A stretch of 61,013 nucleotides of DNA. It comes from a virus. The translations under genes and the position numbers were made by a program. Shown here piece after piece: positions 46,333 to 55,125 of this stretch (its first letter is position 1; every line of letters starts with the position of its first letter). The notes beneath the pieces were generated by a model that saw only the letters and a list, made by a program, of their open reading frames with translations, did not search any database and was not told where the DNA came from. The stretch spans positions 1 through 61,013 of IMG/VR virus record IMGVR_UViG_3300021962_006641. The stretch is one strand, 5' to 3'.

Positions 46333-49300
46333 ATGGCCGTCAATAAGAACTTTGTAGTTAAGCACGGTTTAGAAGTAAAAACTGATCTTCTCTACGCTGA
46401 TGCACAGTTAGCAAGGGTTGGTGTTGGAACCACTCTTGCATTTCATAAACTTCACGTTAATGGCACCACTAAAATCGAAGATGATCTCCAAGTTGTTGGA
46501 GTCACCTCGTTAGGTACAAACACAAAGATTATTAACGGCACCTTAGAAGCAGGAAATACAGGTGTTGGTACTTACGGACAATTTTTAATCGCAACAGGTG
46601 CTGGTATTGCATGGACCACAGCACCAAATCTTAGAAAACAAGAAATATTCACTGCATTAGAAGGTCAGAAACAGTTTAACTTTGCTCATACTCTTGGATT
46701 TCTTGACGTATTCTTAAACGGTGTTAAGTTATCTACATCAGAATACACAGAAACTGCGGCATTTGTAACGTTACTCAACGGTGCAACTGCTGGAGACACA
46801 GTTGAACTGATTGGGTATTATCTTTATGACAACATTGGTGCTGCAAACACCACTGGCATTCAAGGCATTACAGTTCTTGAAGAAAATACAATCACAGGAA
46901 CTCCCTCCAATGTTACATCTATCAACTTTGTTGGTGCTCATGTAACTGCTGCAGGAACTGGTGCTGGAGTTACTGTTACATTCTTAGGTGCTGGTGTAGG
47001 TATTGCATCCTCAGGTACTCAGATTGGTTATGGATTTACTAATCTAAACTTTATAGGTGCTGGAAATACATTCCAAATCAACGGACAATCTATTGATATC
47101 TCAATCAATAGTGGTGCTGAAAACTTCTGGATGAAGAATACAGCATATTCTTCTGGTATTGTTACAACTGGTAGAGTTGGTATTGGTTCAACATTACCAA
47201 TCACCGCAGAAGGTTTGGATACTAGGGGAGTTGTTAAGACAGATTCGCTGTTCGCAACTAAAAAGACTTTAGATAAGAATGTTGAAACCTTTGCTGGTTA
47301 CAACATGTTTGCAGCAGGATCACTTGCCATTGGTGCTGGTAAGTCGATTACTGTTGTTGATGATGCAACTTTAACGATTCTTGATGTTATTGAAACTCCT
47401 GTTAATGCAACTCTTGGAGTTTTCAGAAATGGAACTAATGTTGGTTATGGAATCACTAGAATCAACTTTACTGGTGCAAACAACTTTGTAACTAGTGCAT
47501 CTGCAACTGGTGTTGATGTTAAGATTGATAGTGGAGTTGGAATCTATTCTGGTGGTCAACCAATTGCATTTGGTATCACTGCACTTAACTTTGTGGGGGC
47601 AGCAAATACTTTTGGTGTTGATGGTAGTCAGATTAATATCTCAATTAATAGTGGATCAGGTGGATATTTTACTCAAAATCAAAACGGTATTCATACTACA
47701 GGTAGAGTTGGTATTGGATCAACTCTACCTCATACGGGTGCTGCTCTTGATGTTGATGGTGTTATCAAAACACACACATTCTTCGCTAACAAAGCAGTTG
47801 TTGATCAAGATGTAACCACGATTGCTGGTTACAACATGTTTGGTGCTGGACCAATCACAGTTGCAAGTGGAAAAATCATCAGTGTTATTGATGATTCTAC
47901 TCTCTCAGTTCTTGATGCATACACTGTCCCTGGTGGATCTCGTTGGGCAAGTAATACCACTGGCATTCACACATCAAGAAATGTTGGTATCGGAACTAGC
48001 ACATGTAATGGTGCAGCAGATCCAAACAATACATTCATTCTGAACGCTGGTATTGTTACTGCCAACTACTATTACGGTGATGGTAGATTTTTAAGAAATG
48101 TTGGTGTTGCTGTATCTACTGCTGCTCCTTCAAATCCTGAGAGTGGTAACTTATGGTGGAGTGAAGTATTAGGTCGTGGATTTATTTACTATGGTGCTGC
48201 AAATGCATGGGTAGATTTTGCACCTACTGGAGGAGGTGGTGGAGGAACCATTTCAGTAACTGGCACTGGTGGCAGCGGCGGTGGTTTCTTCAGCAATACA
48301 CAAACAAACTCTGGCATTCATACTACATCACTTAATGTTGGTATAGGAACAACCAATCCAAGATTCCAACTAGAAGTTGGACCTGTTGGTGCTGCAGGAA
48401 CTTCATTATGGGTAAATGGAAATGCAAGAGTCACAGGCATCTTAACAGTTGGTTCTTCATCTATTGTTTTGGATGGAGTTTCTAATCAAATCAGAATAGG
48501 ATCTGGAGTTGTCATCGATTCTAACGGATTAGGATCTGTCACAACGTTAAGTGTGTCTGGCATTACGACTCTTGGTATAGTTACTGCTGGAAACATTTAT
48601 TCGACTGGTATTATCACTGCAACTTCATTCAGTGGTAACGCTACTAGCGCAACAACAGCGACTTATGCATCAACTGCTGGTATTGCAACTTACACTGATA
48701 CCGCAGGAATTGCAACGTATTCTGCATCTGCAGGCATTGCAACCTATGCATCAACTGCTGGTATTGCTACTTATACTAACACTGCAGGCATTGCAACCTA
48801 TGCATCAACTGCTGGAGTAAGCACATATGCATCTATTGCTGGTATTGCAACTTATGCATCAACTGCTGGTATTTCAACAGTTTCTCAAGGTCTCACTGGC
48901 ACACCAAATATCTCAGTAGGAGTCTTAACCGCAACTTCTACAATCATTGGATCTGGAGTTACGATTAATGCTGGAGGTATTAATGCAAGTGGCATAATTA
49001 CTGCTTCTACTTTTATTGGAACGTTCGCTGCTAACAACTTAGTTGGCGCACTTCCTGCTCTTGATGGTTCACTACTTACTGGAGTTGTTGCTGCTGGTAC
49101 TGGTGTTATTGTTAATGATGATGATGCTTTAGTTGGAACAGCAGGTACAATCAACTTTGGTGCAAACCTATCAGTATCTCCTGTTTCTGCTGGAGTTGTT
49201 ACAGTCACTGCTACTGGTGGTGGACAATCTTATTGGATAGGAACAACAGTAGGTATTCATACATTTTCTAATGTTGGTGTAGGAACTACAAATCCAACGA

Positions 49301-50073
49301 GCACTCTTACAGTAAAAGGACATACTTCTCTTGAAACATTAAATGTTTCTGGAATAACTACAACAACAGGTCTTATTGTTGCAAATATAGCAAACTTTGA
49401 TGGAGTTGATGCACTTTTATATTATAACAATGAGCAAAAGTTTTCGACAGTAACTGATGGCATTCGTGTTATTGGTTTAAACAGAATCGTAACAGATGGT
49501 TTTGGAACTGGAGATTATAATGATGGTGGTATTAGAATCACCACAAATTCAACAGACCAAGCAGACATTTATCACCAATCTGCTGGGCTTCTTCACATTG
49601 ATAATTATAGAGCAACTGGGGGAAGTATAGCATTAAGAGTTAATGCTAGTGGTTCAGGTTCAGTAACTGAACAAGCAAGAATCACAAGTTCTGGAGTTGG
49701 AATCGCAACCACAAATCCAGTAAGCACTTTCCAAGTTGAAAGATTTGGAACTCAGACTGGATTTGGAACCGTCGCAGCATCTGCAGGTATTACTACCTTC
49801 ATTGATTCCTTCACAATCTCTTCTACTAACTTCAGAACTGCTGAATATACAGTTCATGTAGAAAGTGCATCTAGTATTCAAACTCAAAAAGTTCTTGTAA
49901 TGCAGAATGGATCTACTGCATACTCGCAAGAATGGGCAGTGATGTCTCATCCTGACTTACTTGTTTCTATCGGAGCTACTGTTACTTCTGGTGCTGTCAG
50001 GTTAACTGTAACTCCAGAAACAGGAGTCTCTGGCATCATAACCTATAGATTTACCAGAAACACAATGCTCTAA
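46333..50073 (+). CDS. Tail fibre protein, 1246 aa
   Basis: Head domain with repeats ('GRVGIGSTLP....LD..GVIKT', 'FVGA..TFQI.G.SIDISINSG') and a shaft with a tract of short repeats of the form 'TYASTAGIA' (48655-48885). Distal part contains GGGGGGTISVTGTGGSGGG and NVGIGTTNPRFQLEVG-type trimer repeats, ending in a beta-rich C-terminal domain (SASSIQTQKVLVMQNGS). All features indicate a trimeric host-recognition fibre. Only one base separates it from the protease gene. Confidence 0.8.
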   Translation: MAVNKNFVVKHGLEVKTDLLYADAQLARVGVGTTLAFHKLHVNGTTKIEDDLQVVGVTSLGTNTKIINGTLEAGNTGVGTYGQFLIATGAGIAWTTAPNLRKQEIFTALEGQKQFNFAHTLGFLDVFLNGVKLSTSEYTETAAFVTLLNGATAGDTVELIGYYLYDNIGAANTTGIQGITVLEENTITGTPSNVTSINFVGAHVTAAGTGAGVTVTFLGAGVGIASSGTQIGYGFTNLNFIGAGNTFQINGQSIDISINSGAENFWMKNTAYSSGIVTTGRVGIGSTLPITAEGLDTRGVVKTDSLFATKKTLDKNVETFAGYNMFAAGSLAIGAGKSITVVDDATLTILDVIETPVNATLGVFRNGTNVGYGITRINFTGANNFVTSASATGVDVKIDSGVGIYSGGQPIAFGITALNFVGAANTFGVDGSQINISINSGSGGYFTQNQNGIHTTGRVGIGSTLPHTGAALDVDGVIKTHTFFANKAVVDQDVTTIAGYNMFGAGPITVASGKIISVIDDSTLSVLDAYTVPGGSRWASNTTGIHTSRNVGIGTSTCNGAADPNNTFILNAGIVTANYYYGDGRFLRNVGVAVSTAAPSNPESGNLWWSEVLGRGFIYYGAANAWVDFAPTGGGGGGTISVTGTGGSGGGFFSNTQTNSGIHTTSLNVGIGTTNPRFQLEVGPVGAAGTSLWVNGNARVTGILTVGSSSIVLDGVSNQIRIGSGVVIDSNGLGSVTTLSVSGITTLGIVTAGNIYSTGIITATSFSGNATSATTATYASTAGIATYTDTAGIATYSASAGIATYASTAGIATYTNTAGIATYASTAGVSTYASIAGIATYASTAGISTVSQGLTGTPNISVGVLTATSTIIGSGVTINAGGINASGIITASTFIGTFAANNLVGALPALDGSLLTGVVAAGTGVIVNDDDALVGTAGTINFGANLSVSPVSAGVVTVTATGGGQSYWIGTTVGIHTFSNVGVGTTNPTSTLTVKGHTSLETLNVSGITTTTGLIVANIANFDGVDALLYYNNEQKFSTVTDGIRVIGLNRIVTDGFGTGDYNDGGIRITTNSTDQADIYHQSAGLLHIDNYRATGGSIALRVNASGSGSVTEQARITSSGVGIATTNPVSTFQVERFGTQTGFGTVAASAGITTFIDSFTISSTNFRTAEYTVHVESASSIQTQKVLVMQNGSTAYSQEWAVMSHPDLLVSIGATVTSGAVRLTVTPETGVSGIITYRFTRNTML
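48655..48885 (+). repeat. Imperfect 30-bp tandem coding repeats
   Basis: About eight copies encoding variations of 'ATYASTAGI' (TDTAGI, SASAGI, TNTAGI, ASIAGI) in the 1246-aa fibre. Confidence 0.85.
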
Positions 50074-50074
50074 T

Positions 50075-51994
50075 ATGAAAACAACTTTTAATCCATTTGA
50101 ATCCAGACAAGTTCATCTAAGCAGATATTTAAGTGATGATCCTCAACCATACGAAATCTGTGTACATTCTGCTGATGATTGGCAATATGTTCATGACATC
50201 TTAACACAGGATGGAACACTAGAAGATAACATTCCAACTAGATCATGTGAGTGTATATCTGAAAAGTGCTGTTCTCCAACAAGAAGTGTTTATATGTTAT
50301 CTGATGATGAAGTAGCAAACCTTATCAATCATGAAAAAATTAGATGGATTACTAAAGCATCGCTACACAATCCTGATGTTATTGAGCAAAGAAAGTTAGA
50401 TAAAGATTTATTTCCCCATCTATTCACTAACAGATATAAGTCCAACAAAGAAGCAGTAAGAAGCGAACCTAATACATTATCTACAACAAATCTTAACTAT
50501 ACCCAATGGGGTCTTTTGAGATCACAGCAGAAATCAAATGCTTTTGTTGGTGTAGGTACAACTTCTTTATCTTCTGATATTCAGTTTACATTGACTGGAA
50601 AGCATGTTGATGTTGTAATCATGGACACTGGAGTTCGTTGGGATCATCCAGAGTTTTTGGGCATTGGATATACATCAGTTCCTGTTGGAGTCGCAACAAC
50701 ATCGGTAAGTAGAGTTAGAGATATCTTGATTCATGGTGCTTCTGAATATGGTATTAACTGGGCATCTGAAGGATTAGTTGCTCCAGGTACAGGTTCTCTT
50801 GCAAACTATACTATTGCAAATGCACTACAATCTGCATCATTTAATGGTTCTTGGCATGGTTCACATGTAGCGGGTACTGCTGCAGGAAATAACTTTGGCG
50901 CTGCATTTGAAGCAAATATTTGGAGTATTGCTTGTGTCGATAGAGATGATGTAGGATTTACTGATCCTTCTGACGGATTTGATTATATCAAAGTTTGGCA
51001 TAAGAATAAACCAATCAATCCTGAAACTGGTAGAAGAAATCCAACCATTGTCAATGGTAGCTGGGGGTTTACTGAGTTTGTTCAATACACTGCATCATAT
51101 AATGTATCTTTTAGAGGTAAGACATATTCATCAGTAGATGTGGAAGCAAGTGGTACGTTTCTTCCTGCAGTATACTGGATGAATAACTATGGTGAGTATT
51201 ATTGGTTTACTTCATCCTTTGCAACGTCACAAACAAAAGCAGATGAAATCTTTGATGATCCAGACTGTGCTGATATAATTTTTGTTTTTGCTGCAGGAAA
51301 CTCTGGATATGGTAATGGTAAGCAAGATATTACAACAGGATTTGATTATAACAACACATTTTCAAGTGCAACCTATGCATTAGGATCTGGAGGATTATAT
51401 GATCAAGGTCTAGGAGCAAGTTCTCTACATTATAATCGTTCAGGTACTCCTGCTATTACTCATAATGGACTACCTGATGCACCAATCATTGTAGGAGCAC
51501 TAGATTATCATGCCGATACAACATCAGGATTCACCTCAGAAAGATCTGCAGATTTTAGTAATAAGGGTCCACGTATTGATGTTTGGGCACCTGGTGATGC
51601 AATATTAAGTCCTTGGTCTAGTGGCATCAAAGATCCAAGAAATAGAAACTATTATAATCAGTATCTTGGTGGAACTAGTATGGCAACTCCAAATGTATGT
51701 GGAGTTTTAGCATTATACTTACAAGCATATCCAAATGCGGATAGAGTAGCAGCTAGACAATGGTTAGCAACTCGTGGCACAGTTGGAGTCGGAACCTTTT
51801 TCAGAGATCGTTATACACATGAAGCAAATGGTCCTTCTGTGGGTGCTGGAACCTCAGTAGATTACTGGGCAAATGATTATGAACCTCGTGGTGCTGCACA
51901 TAATATTCTTTATAATCCATTTGCTAATAATCTTCAACCAAATGTTTCAGGGAATATCACTATCACTGGTGACATTTCTATTAAACAACTATAA
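50075..51994 (+). CDS. Subtilisin-like serine protease (S8), 639 aa
   Basis: Complete catalytic triad: Asp184 (VVIMDTGVRWDHPEF), His264 (WHGSHVAGTAAGNNFG), Ser535 (LGGTSMATPNVCGVLALYLQ), plus the oxyanion Asn409 (FAAGNSGYG). Residues 1-150 precede the enzyme with a Cys-rich part (RSCECISEKCCSPTRS), and the C-terminus ends in a fibre-like GNITITGDISIKQL. No signal peptide, so it is likely carried on the virion with the fibres. It could process fibres or cut host surface proteins. Embedded between fibre genes. Confidence 0.95.
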   Translation: MKTTFNPFESRQVHLSRYLSDDPQPYEICVHSADDWQYVHDILTQDGTLEDNIPTRSCECISEKCCSPTRSVYMLSDDEVANLINHEKIRWITKASLHNPDVIEQRKLDKDLFPHLFTNRYKSNKEAVRSEPNTLSTTNLNYTQWGLLRSQQKSNAFVGVGTTSLSSDIQFTLTGKHVDVVIMDTGVRWDHPEFLGIGYTSVPVGVATTSVSRVRDILIHGASEYGINWASEGLVAPGTGSLANYTIANALQSASFNGSWHGSHVAGTAAGNNFGAAFEANIWSIACVDRDDVGFTDPSDGFDYIKVWHKNKPINPETGRRNPTIVNGSWGFTEFVQYTASYNVSFRGKTYSSVDVEASGTFLPAVYWMNNYGEYYWFTSSFATSQTKADEIFDDPDCADIIFVFAAGNSGYGNGKQDITTGFDYNNTFSSATYALGSGGLYDQGLGASSLHYNRSGTPAITHNGLPDAPIIVGALDYHADTTSGFTSERSADFSNKGPRIDVWAPGDAILSPWSSGIKDPRNRNYYNQYLGGTSMATPNVCGVLALYLQAYPNADRVAARQWLATRGTVGVGTFFRDRYTHEANGPSVGAGTSVDYWANDYEPRGAAHNILYNPFANNLQPNVSGNITITGDISIKQL

Positions 51995-51997
51995 ATA
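51990..51997 (+). promoter_or_regulatory. T4-type late promoter
   Basis: TATAAATA, exact octamer, overlapping the protease stop, 16 bp before the 52013 start. Confidence 0.6.
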
Positions 51998-52012
51998 CCT
52001 CTAAAAAGACAG

Positions 52013-52348
52013 ATGGCAGACAAAAAGTTTGGAGTAAGGCAGATAGATCTTGTTGGCACTTCTGGTGCTACAAATATCGAATCTCCCAACACAATTAATC
52101 TTAAGTCAAATCAAGTTGCCATTAGCACTGATTTAAGTGTTGGTGGAAATGTGGTTTCTAACTTGATTGTCAGCTCAGGATTTTCAGTCGGTATTGGAAC
52201 TACGATTCCTCAAACTAATCTTGATGTTAATGGTGGCATAAAAGCAGGTATTAATACTGCACATGGAGTAATCTTGACTGCAGCAAACGGTACAAGGTAT
52301 AGATTATTTGTACAAAACAACGGTACTTTAGCAACCGTTGCTATCTAA
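52013..52348 (+). CDS. Small fibre-like protein, 111 aa
   Basis: Shaft motifs 'VGIGTTIPQTNLDVNGGIKA', 'INLKSNQVAISTDLSVGGNV' and a C-terminal beta strand pair GTRYRLFVQNNGTLATV. Lacks an independent receptor domain; likely an accessory or distal fibre subunit. Confidence 0.65.
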   Translation: MADKKFGVRQIDLVGTSGATNIESPNTINLKSNQVAISTDLSVGGNVVSNLIVSSGFSVGIGTTIPQTNLDVNGGIKAGINTAHGVILTAANGTRYRLFVQNNGTLATVAI

Positions 52349-52354
52349 TAAATA
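52347..52354 (+). promoter_or_regulatory. Late promoter candidate
   Basis: AATAAATA, overlapping the previous stop, 24 bp before the 52378 start. Confidence 0.45.
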
Positions 52355-52377
52355 CCTAAAAGACATAGTAACTAAAA

Positions 52378-52809
52378 GTGGCAATATCCTTTCCATCTAG
52401 TCCATCTATCGGTCAAATATTTACTGATGCTACCTCTGGTAATCAGTATCAGTGGAATGGAACAGTCTGGGTTGGAAGATCTCCGATCACGATTAGTGGA
52501 AATAATGTTGGAATAGGAACAACGATTCCACTGTTTCCACTTACAGTTGGATTCAGCACTCTTGGATATGATCCTATTGCTGGAACTGCTGCAACATCTC
52601 TTTATGTCCAAGGAAGTGTCACAGTCACTGATAGATTAACAGCACATAAAGTTGTAGGAGCAACCACATTTACTTCCATGCCATCTGGTGATTTAGGAGA
52701 TTTTAGTTCACCAGCTGCAGATGCTTTTGATGTTGAACTAAGTGCAAACTATGATTTAAAGTTTGATCCTCCAGGAACTCTTCGTAGCAATGACCTTGGA
52801 GTTCTATGA
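52378..52809 (+). CDS. Small fibre-like protein, 143 aa
   Basis: GTG start. N-terminus AISFPSSPSIGQIFTDATSG, WNGTVWVGRSPITISGNNVG ('W.GT.WV' fibre-tip motif), then VGIGTTIPLFPLTVGF and a short C-terminal domain. Typical modular tail-fibre fragment. Confidence 0.65.
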   Translation: MAISFPSSPSIGQIFTDATSGNQYQWNGTVWVGRSPITISGNNVGIGTTIPLFPLTVGFSTLGYDPIAGTAATSLYVQGSVTVTDRLTAHKVVGATTFTSMPSGDLGDFSSPAADAFDVELSANYDLKFDPPGTLRSNDLGVL

Positions 52810-52820
52810 TTCTGTCCACG

Positions 52821-52828
52821 CTAAATAA
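52821..52828 (+). promoter_or_regulatory. Late promoter candidate
   Basis: CTAAATAA, 19 bp before the 52847 start. Confidence 0.5.
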
Positions 52829-52846
52829 CTAGAAAGATAAAAGAAA

Positions 52847-54229
52847 ATGCCTACCGAAGTTCAATTTAGAAGAGGCACTACAGCTCAAAACAACGCCTTC
52901 ACTGGTGCTGCTGGTGAACTCTCAGTAAATATTACAAATAAATCGTTGAGAGTCCACGACGGATCTACCGCTGGTGGTTTTGAGTTAGCAAAAGCAGACC
53001 TCTCTAATACGACTGGTCTTGGCACAGTTTCAGCAGCTAATGTTGCTATTGGATCCACGATTGTTATTTCTGCTGGATTCCAACTTCAAAACATTCAATC
53101 TCTTGACGCAACAACAACGGCAACGATTGAGAGTGCGGTTGCTGCTGCACCAAATAATTTTACGAGTCTCAATATTAGTGGAATCGGAACTATAGTTGAA
53201 AACTTCAATGTTGGAACTGGAGGAACAGTTCTTACAGCACTTTCTGGATCAGGTGTTGTAGGTGTCAATAGCACTGCTCCAACTGCTACTCTAGATGTTG
53301 TAGGAACATCAAAGATTTCTGATACGATTACTATTGGATCAGCAACTACGATTGCAGCAAATAATCTTAAGGTAGGTCAAACTGTAGAAGTTACTAGTAG
53401 TGCTCTTAAGTTTGCTGGTGTAGAAGTATTAAACACAACTGGTGTTTTCTTCCCAACTGGAATCATCACAGCACAAACATTTGTTGGTAATCTCACTGGA
53501 GTTGCGTCTTCAGCAACCACATTACAAGCAACTTCTTCAGTTAATACAACTGGAATCATCACAGCATCACGATTCAGTGGAGAACTTGTAGGTGCAGCAG
53601 TCACTACAGTGGGTGGTTTGCACCAAAATACTGGCATTGCAACGATTGCTCAAGTTGTTGGCAATCTAACAGGATCTGTGAACTCTGGTCTTGCAACTGT
53701 TACTACTGTTCTTGGTGTAACTGGTATTACTACTTTAAGTGGTCCAGTTGCGATTGCAGGAGTTTCTACATTCTTCTCTAATGCAAGATTTGAAGACAAT
53801 GTAAAAACAGTCTTTGGAAGTGGTGGTGACTTAGAAATCTATCATGATGGTAGCAACAGTTTTATTGCTGATGTTGGTGGCGGAAGTCTTCAACTTAATG
53901 CAACACCAGATATTAGATTCTTAAACAACTCCACTGGCATTTCTACAGTTGGTGCTGGCGGTTTTGATATCGCTGGTGGTATTGCTCTTGGAGTTTCTGG
54001 TATTGCAACGATTCCTCAACTCAGAGTTGGCACTGCACTAACTGCAAATGCTTCTGGTATTCAGATTGCTGGAGGAACTAATATCGGATCTGCATCTGGT
54101 ATCATTACAGCACCTGGAGGATTTATCAGTGGTGTTGGTCAAACTTCGGCGGTTATGATTACTTTCTCAGGTAATCAGTTGACCTTTACTGTTGCTGGAG
54201 TTGGTTCAACAACTCTTGCTCTTGCCTGA
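52847..54229 (+). CDS. Tail fibre with Mtd-like N-terminus, 460 aa
   Basis: N-terminus PTEVQFRRGTTAQNNAFTGA, AGELSVNITNKSLRVHDGST: the attachment domain also found at the start of major tropism determinants and many phage fibres. The rest is trimeric shaft (e.g. ITAQTFVGNLTGVASSATTL, NTTGIITASRFSGELVGAAV), DNVKTVFGSGGDLEIYHDGS (a recurring cyanophage fibre motif), and a C-terminal strand domain. No reverse transcriptase or repeat pair typical of diversity-generating elements was seen. Confidence 0.75.
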   Translation: MPTEVQFRRGTTAQNNAFTGAAGELSVNITNKSLRVHDGSTAGGFELAKADLSNTTGLGTVSAANVAIGSTIVISAGFQLQNIQSLDATTTATIESAVAAAPNNFTSLNISGIGTIVENFNVGTGGTVLTALSGSGVVGVNSTAPTATLDVVGTSKISDTITIGSATTIAANNLKVGQTVEVTSSALKFAGVEVLNTTGVFFPTGIITAQTFVGNLTGVASSATTLQATSSVNTTGIITASRFSGELVGAAVTTVGGLHQNTGIATIAQVVGNLTGSVNSGLATVTTVLGVTGITTLSGPVAIAGVSTFFSNARFEDNVKTVFGSGGDLEIYHDGSNSFIADVGGGSLQLNATPDIRFLNNSTGISTVGAGGFDIAGGIALGVSGIATIPQLRVGTALTANASGIQIAGGTNIGSASGIITAPGGFISGVGQTSAVMITFSGNQLTFTVAGVGSTTLALA

Positions 54230-54255
54230 TAAGTAGTATCAAAGGTTCATAAGAA

Positions 54256-55050
54256 ATGCCAAATCCCAGAGAACTATCACAGTTTGGTTCGTTTTTAGAG
54301 ATTGATGATACCACAAAAAACATTGGTATCGCAACATCTGGGACTCCATTTGTTGGTATAGGAACACTAATCCCTCAGGAAAAACTACACGTAGTTGGAA
54401 ACCTGAGGGTTGACGGTATCGCAGATTTTGATAACTTAACGGTTGGAGTTGCAACTTTTGCAACTATCAACAATCCTAACTTAACGGTACAAAATCTCAC
54501 TGTAGGCACTGCAGCAACGTTTGCAAAGTTAAGAACTACAGATATAAACGCAACAGGTATTGTAACAGCTGGTATAGTTACTGGTGCAACATATTATGGT
54601 GATGGACAATATCTTCAAAATGTAGGTCTTGCAGTTACTTATATTGATAATAACGTAACGATTGCAGGAACTATTACTGTTAATGAGTTAGTATTAACAG
54701 GTGGAGGAGGAGTTGGTGGTGGTGCTGGTATTGCTGCATCTACTCTAAACATCAGTGGTATTTCTAGTATTGGAGGAGTTAAAATCTCTTCTGGTATCAT
54801 TACAGCAGGAGCAGGAACTACTACAGTAGTTTACTATGGTGATGGATATAATCTTTCAAACATTCAATGTTCTGCACTTACAGGATTTCAAGTTGCGATT
54901 CATAGAAGACCTGCAACAGGAAGATGGTCATTTGGACAGAACATTACTAAGATAACTGTTGCTGCAAATGATACATTCCAAGTTACAACACGTACTGGAA
55001 TCGTAACAGTATCTATTGGAAATGCTGCTGTACCACCTCTGACTGTCTAG
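54256..55050 (+). CDS. Fibre-associated virion protein, 264 aa
   Basis: N-terminus PNPRELSQFGSFLEIDDTTK, then GIGTLIPQEKLHVVGNLRVD. From about residue 115 it repeats the 45637 protein closely: YIDNNVTIAGTITVNELVLT, GGGGVGGGAGIAASTLNISG, IHRRPATGRWSFGQNITKIT and the C-terminal 'TRTGIVTVSIG' strand. So it pairs a different N-terminus with the same C-terminal module. Confidence 0.7.
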   Translation: MPNPRELSQFGSFLEIDDTTKNIGIATSGTPFVGIGTLIPQEKLHVVGNLRVDGIADFDNLTVGVATFATINNPNLTVQNLTVGTAATFAKLRTTDINATGIVTAGIVTGATYYGDGQYLQNVGLAVTYIDNNVTIAGTITVNELVLTGGGGVGGGAGIAASTLNISGISSIGGVKISSGIITAGAGTTTVVYYGDGYNLSNIQCSALTGFQVAIHRRPATGRWSFGQNITKITVAANDTFQVTTRTGIVTVSIGNAAVPPLTV

Positions 55051-55053
55051 TAA

Positions 55054-55061
55054 GATAAATA
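55054..55061 (+). promoter_or_regulatory. T4-type late promoter
   Basis: GATAAATA, 65 bp before the 55126 GTG. A near-perfect palindrome AGAGGGATATATATTCCTCT follows at 55074-55093. Confidence 0.5.
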
Positions 55062-55125
55062 CCTTCATAACACAGAGGGATATATATTCCTCTTATTGAT
55101 GGTATATACCAGGGGTTCGTAGTAA

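Noticed and set aside
34462-48885. CRISPR or diversity-generating repeats
   Set aside because: Repeats are in-frame coding repeats without regular spacers, and no reverse transcriptase or template repeat was seen.
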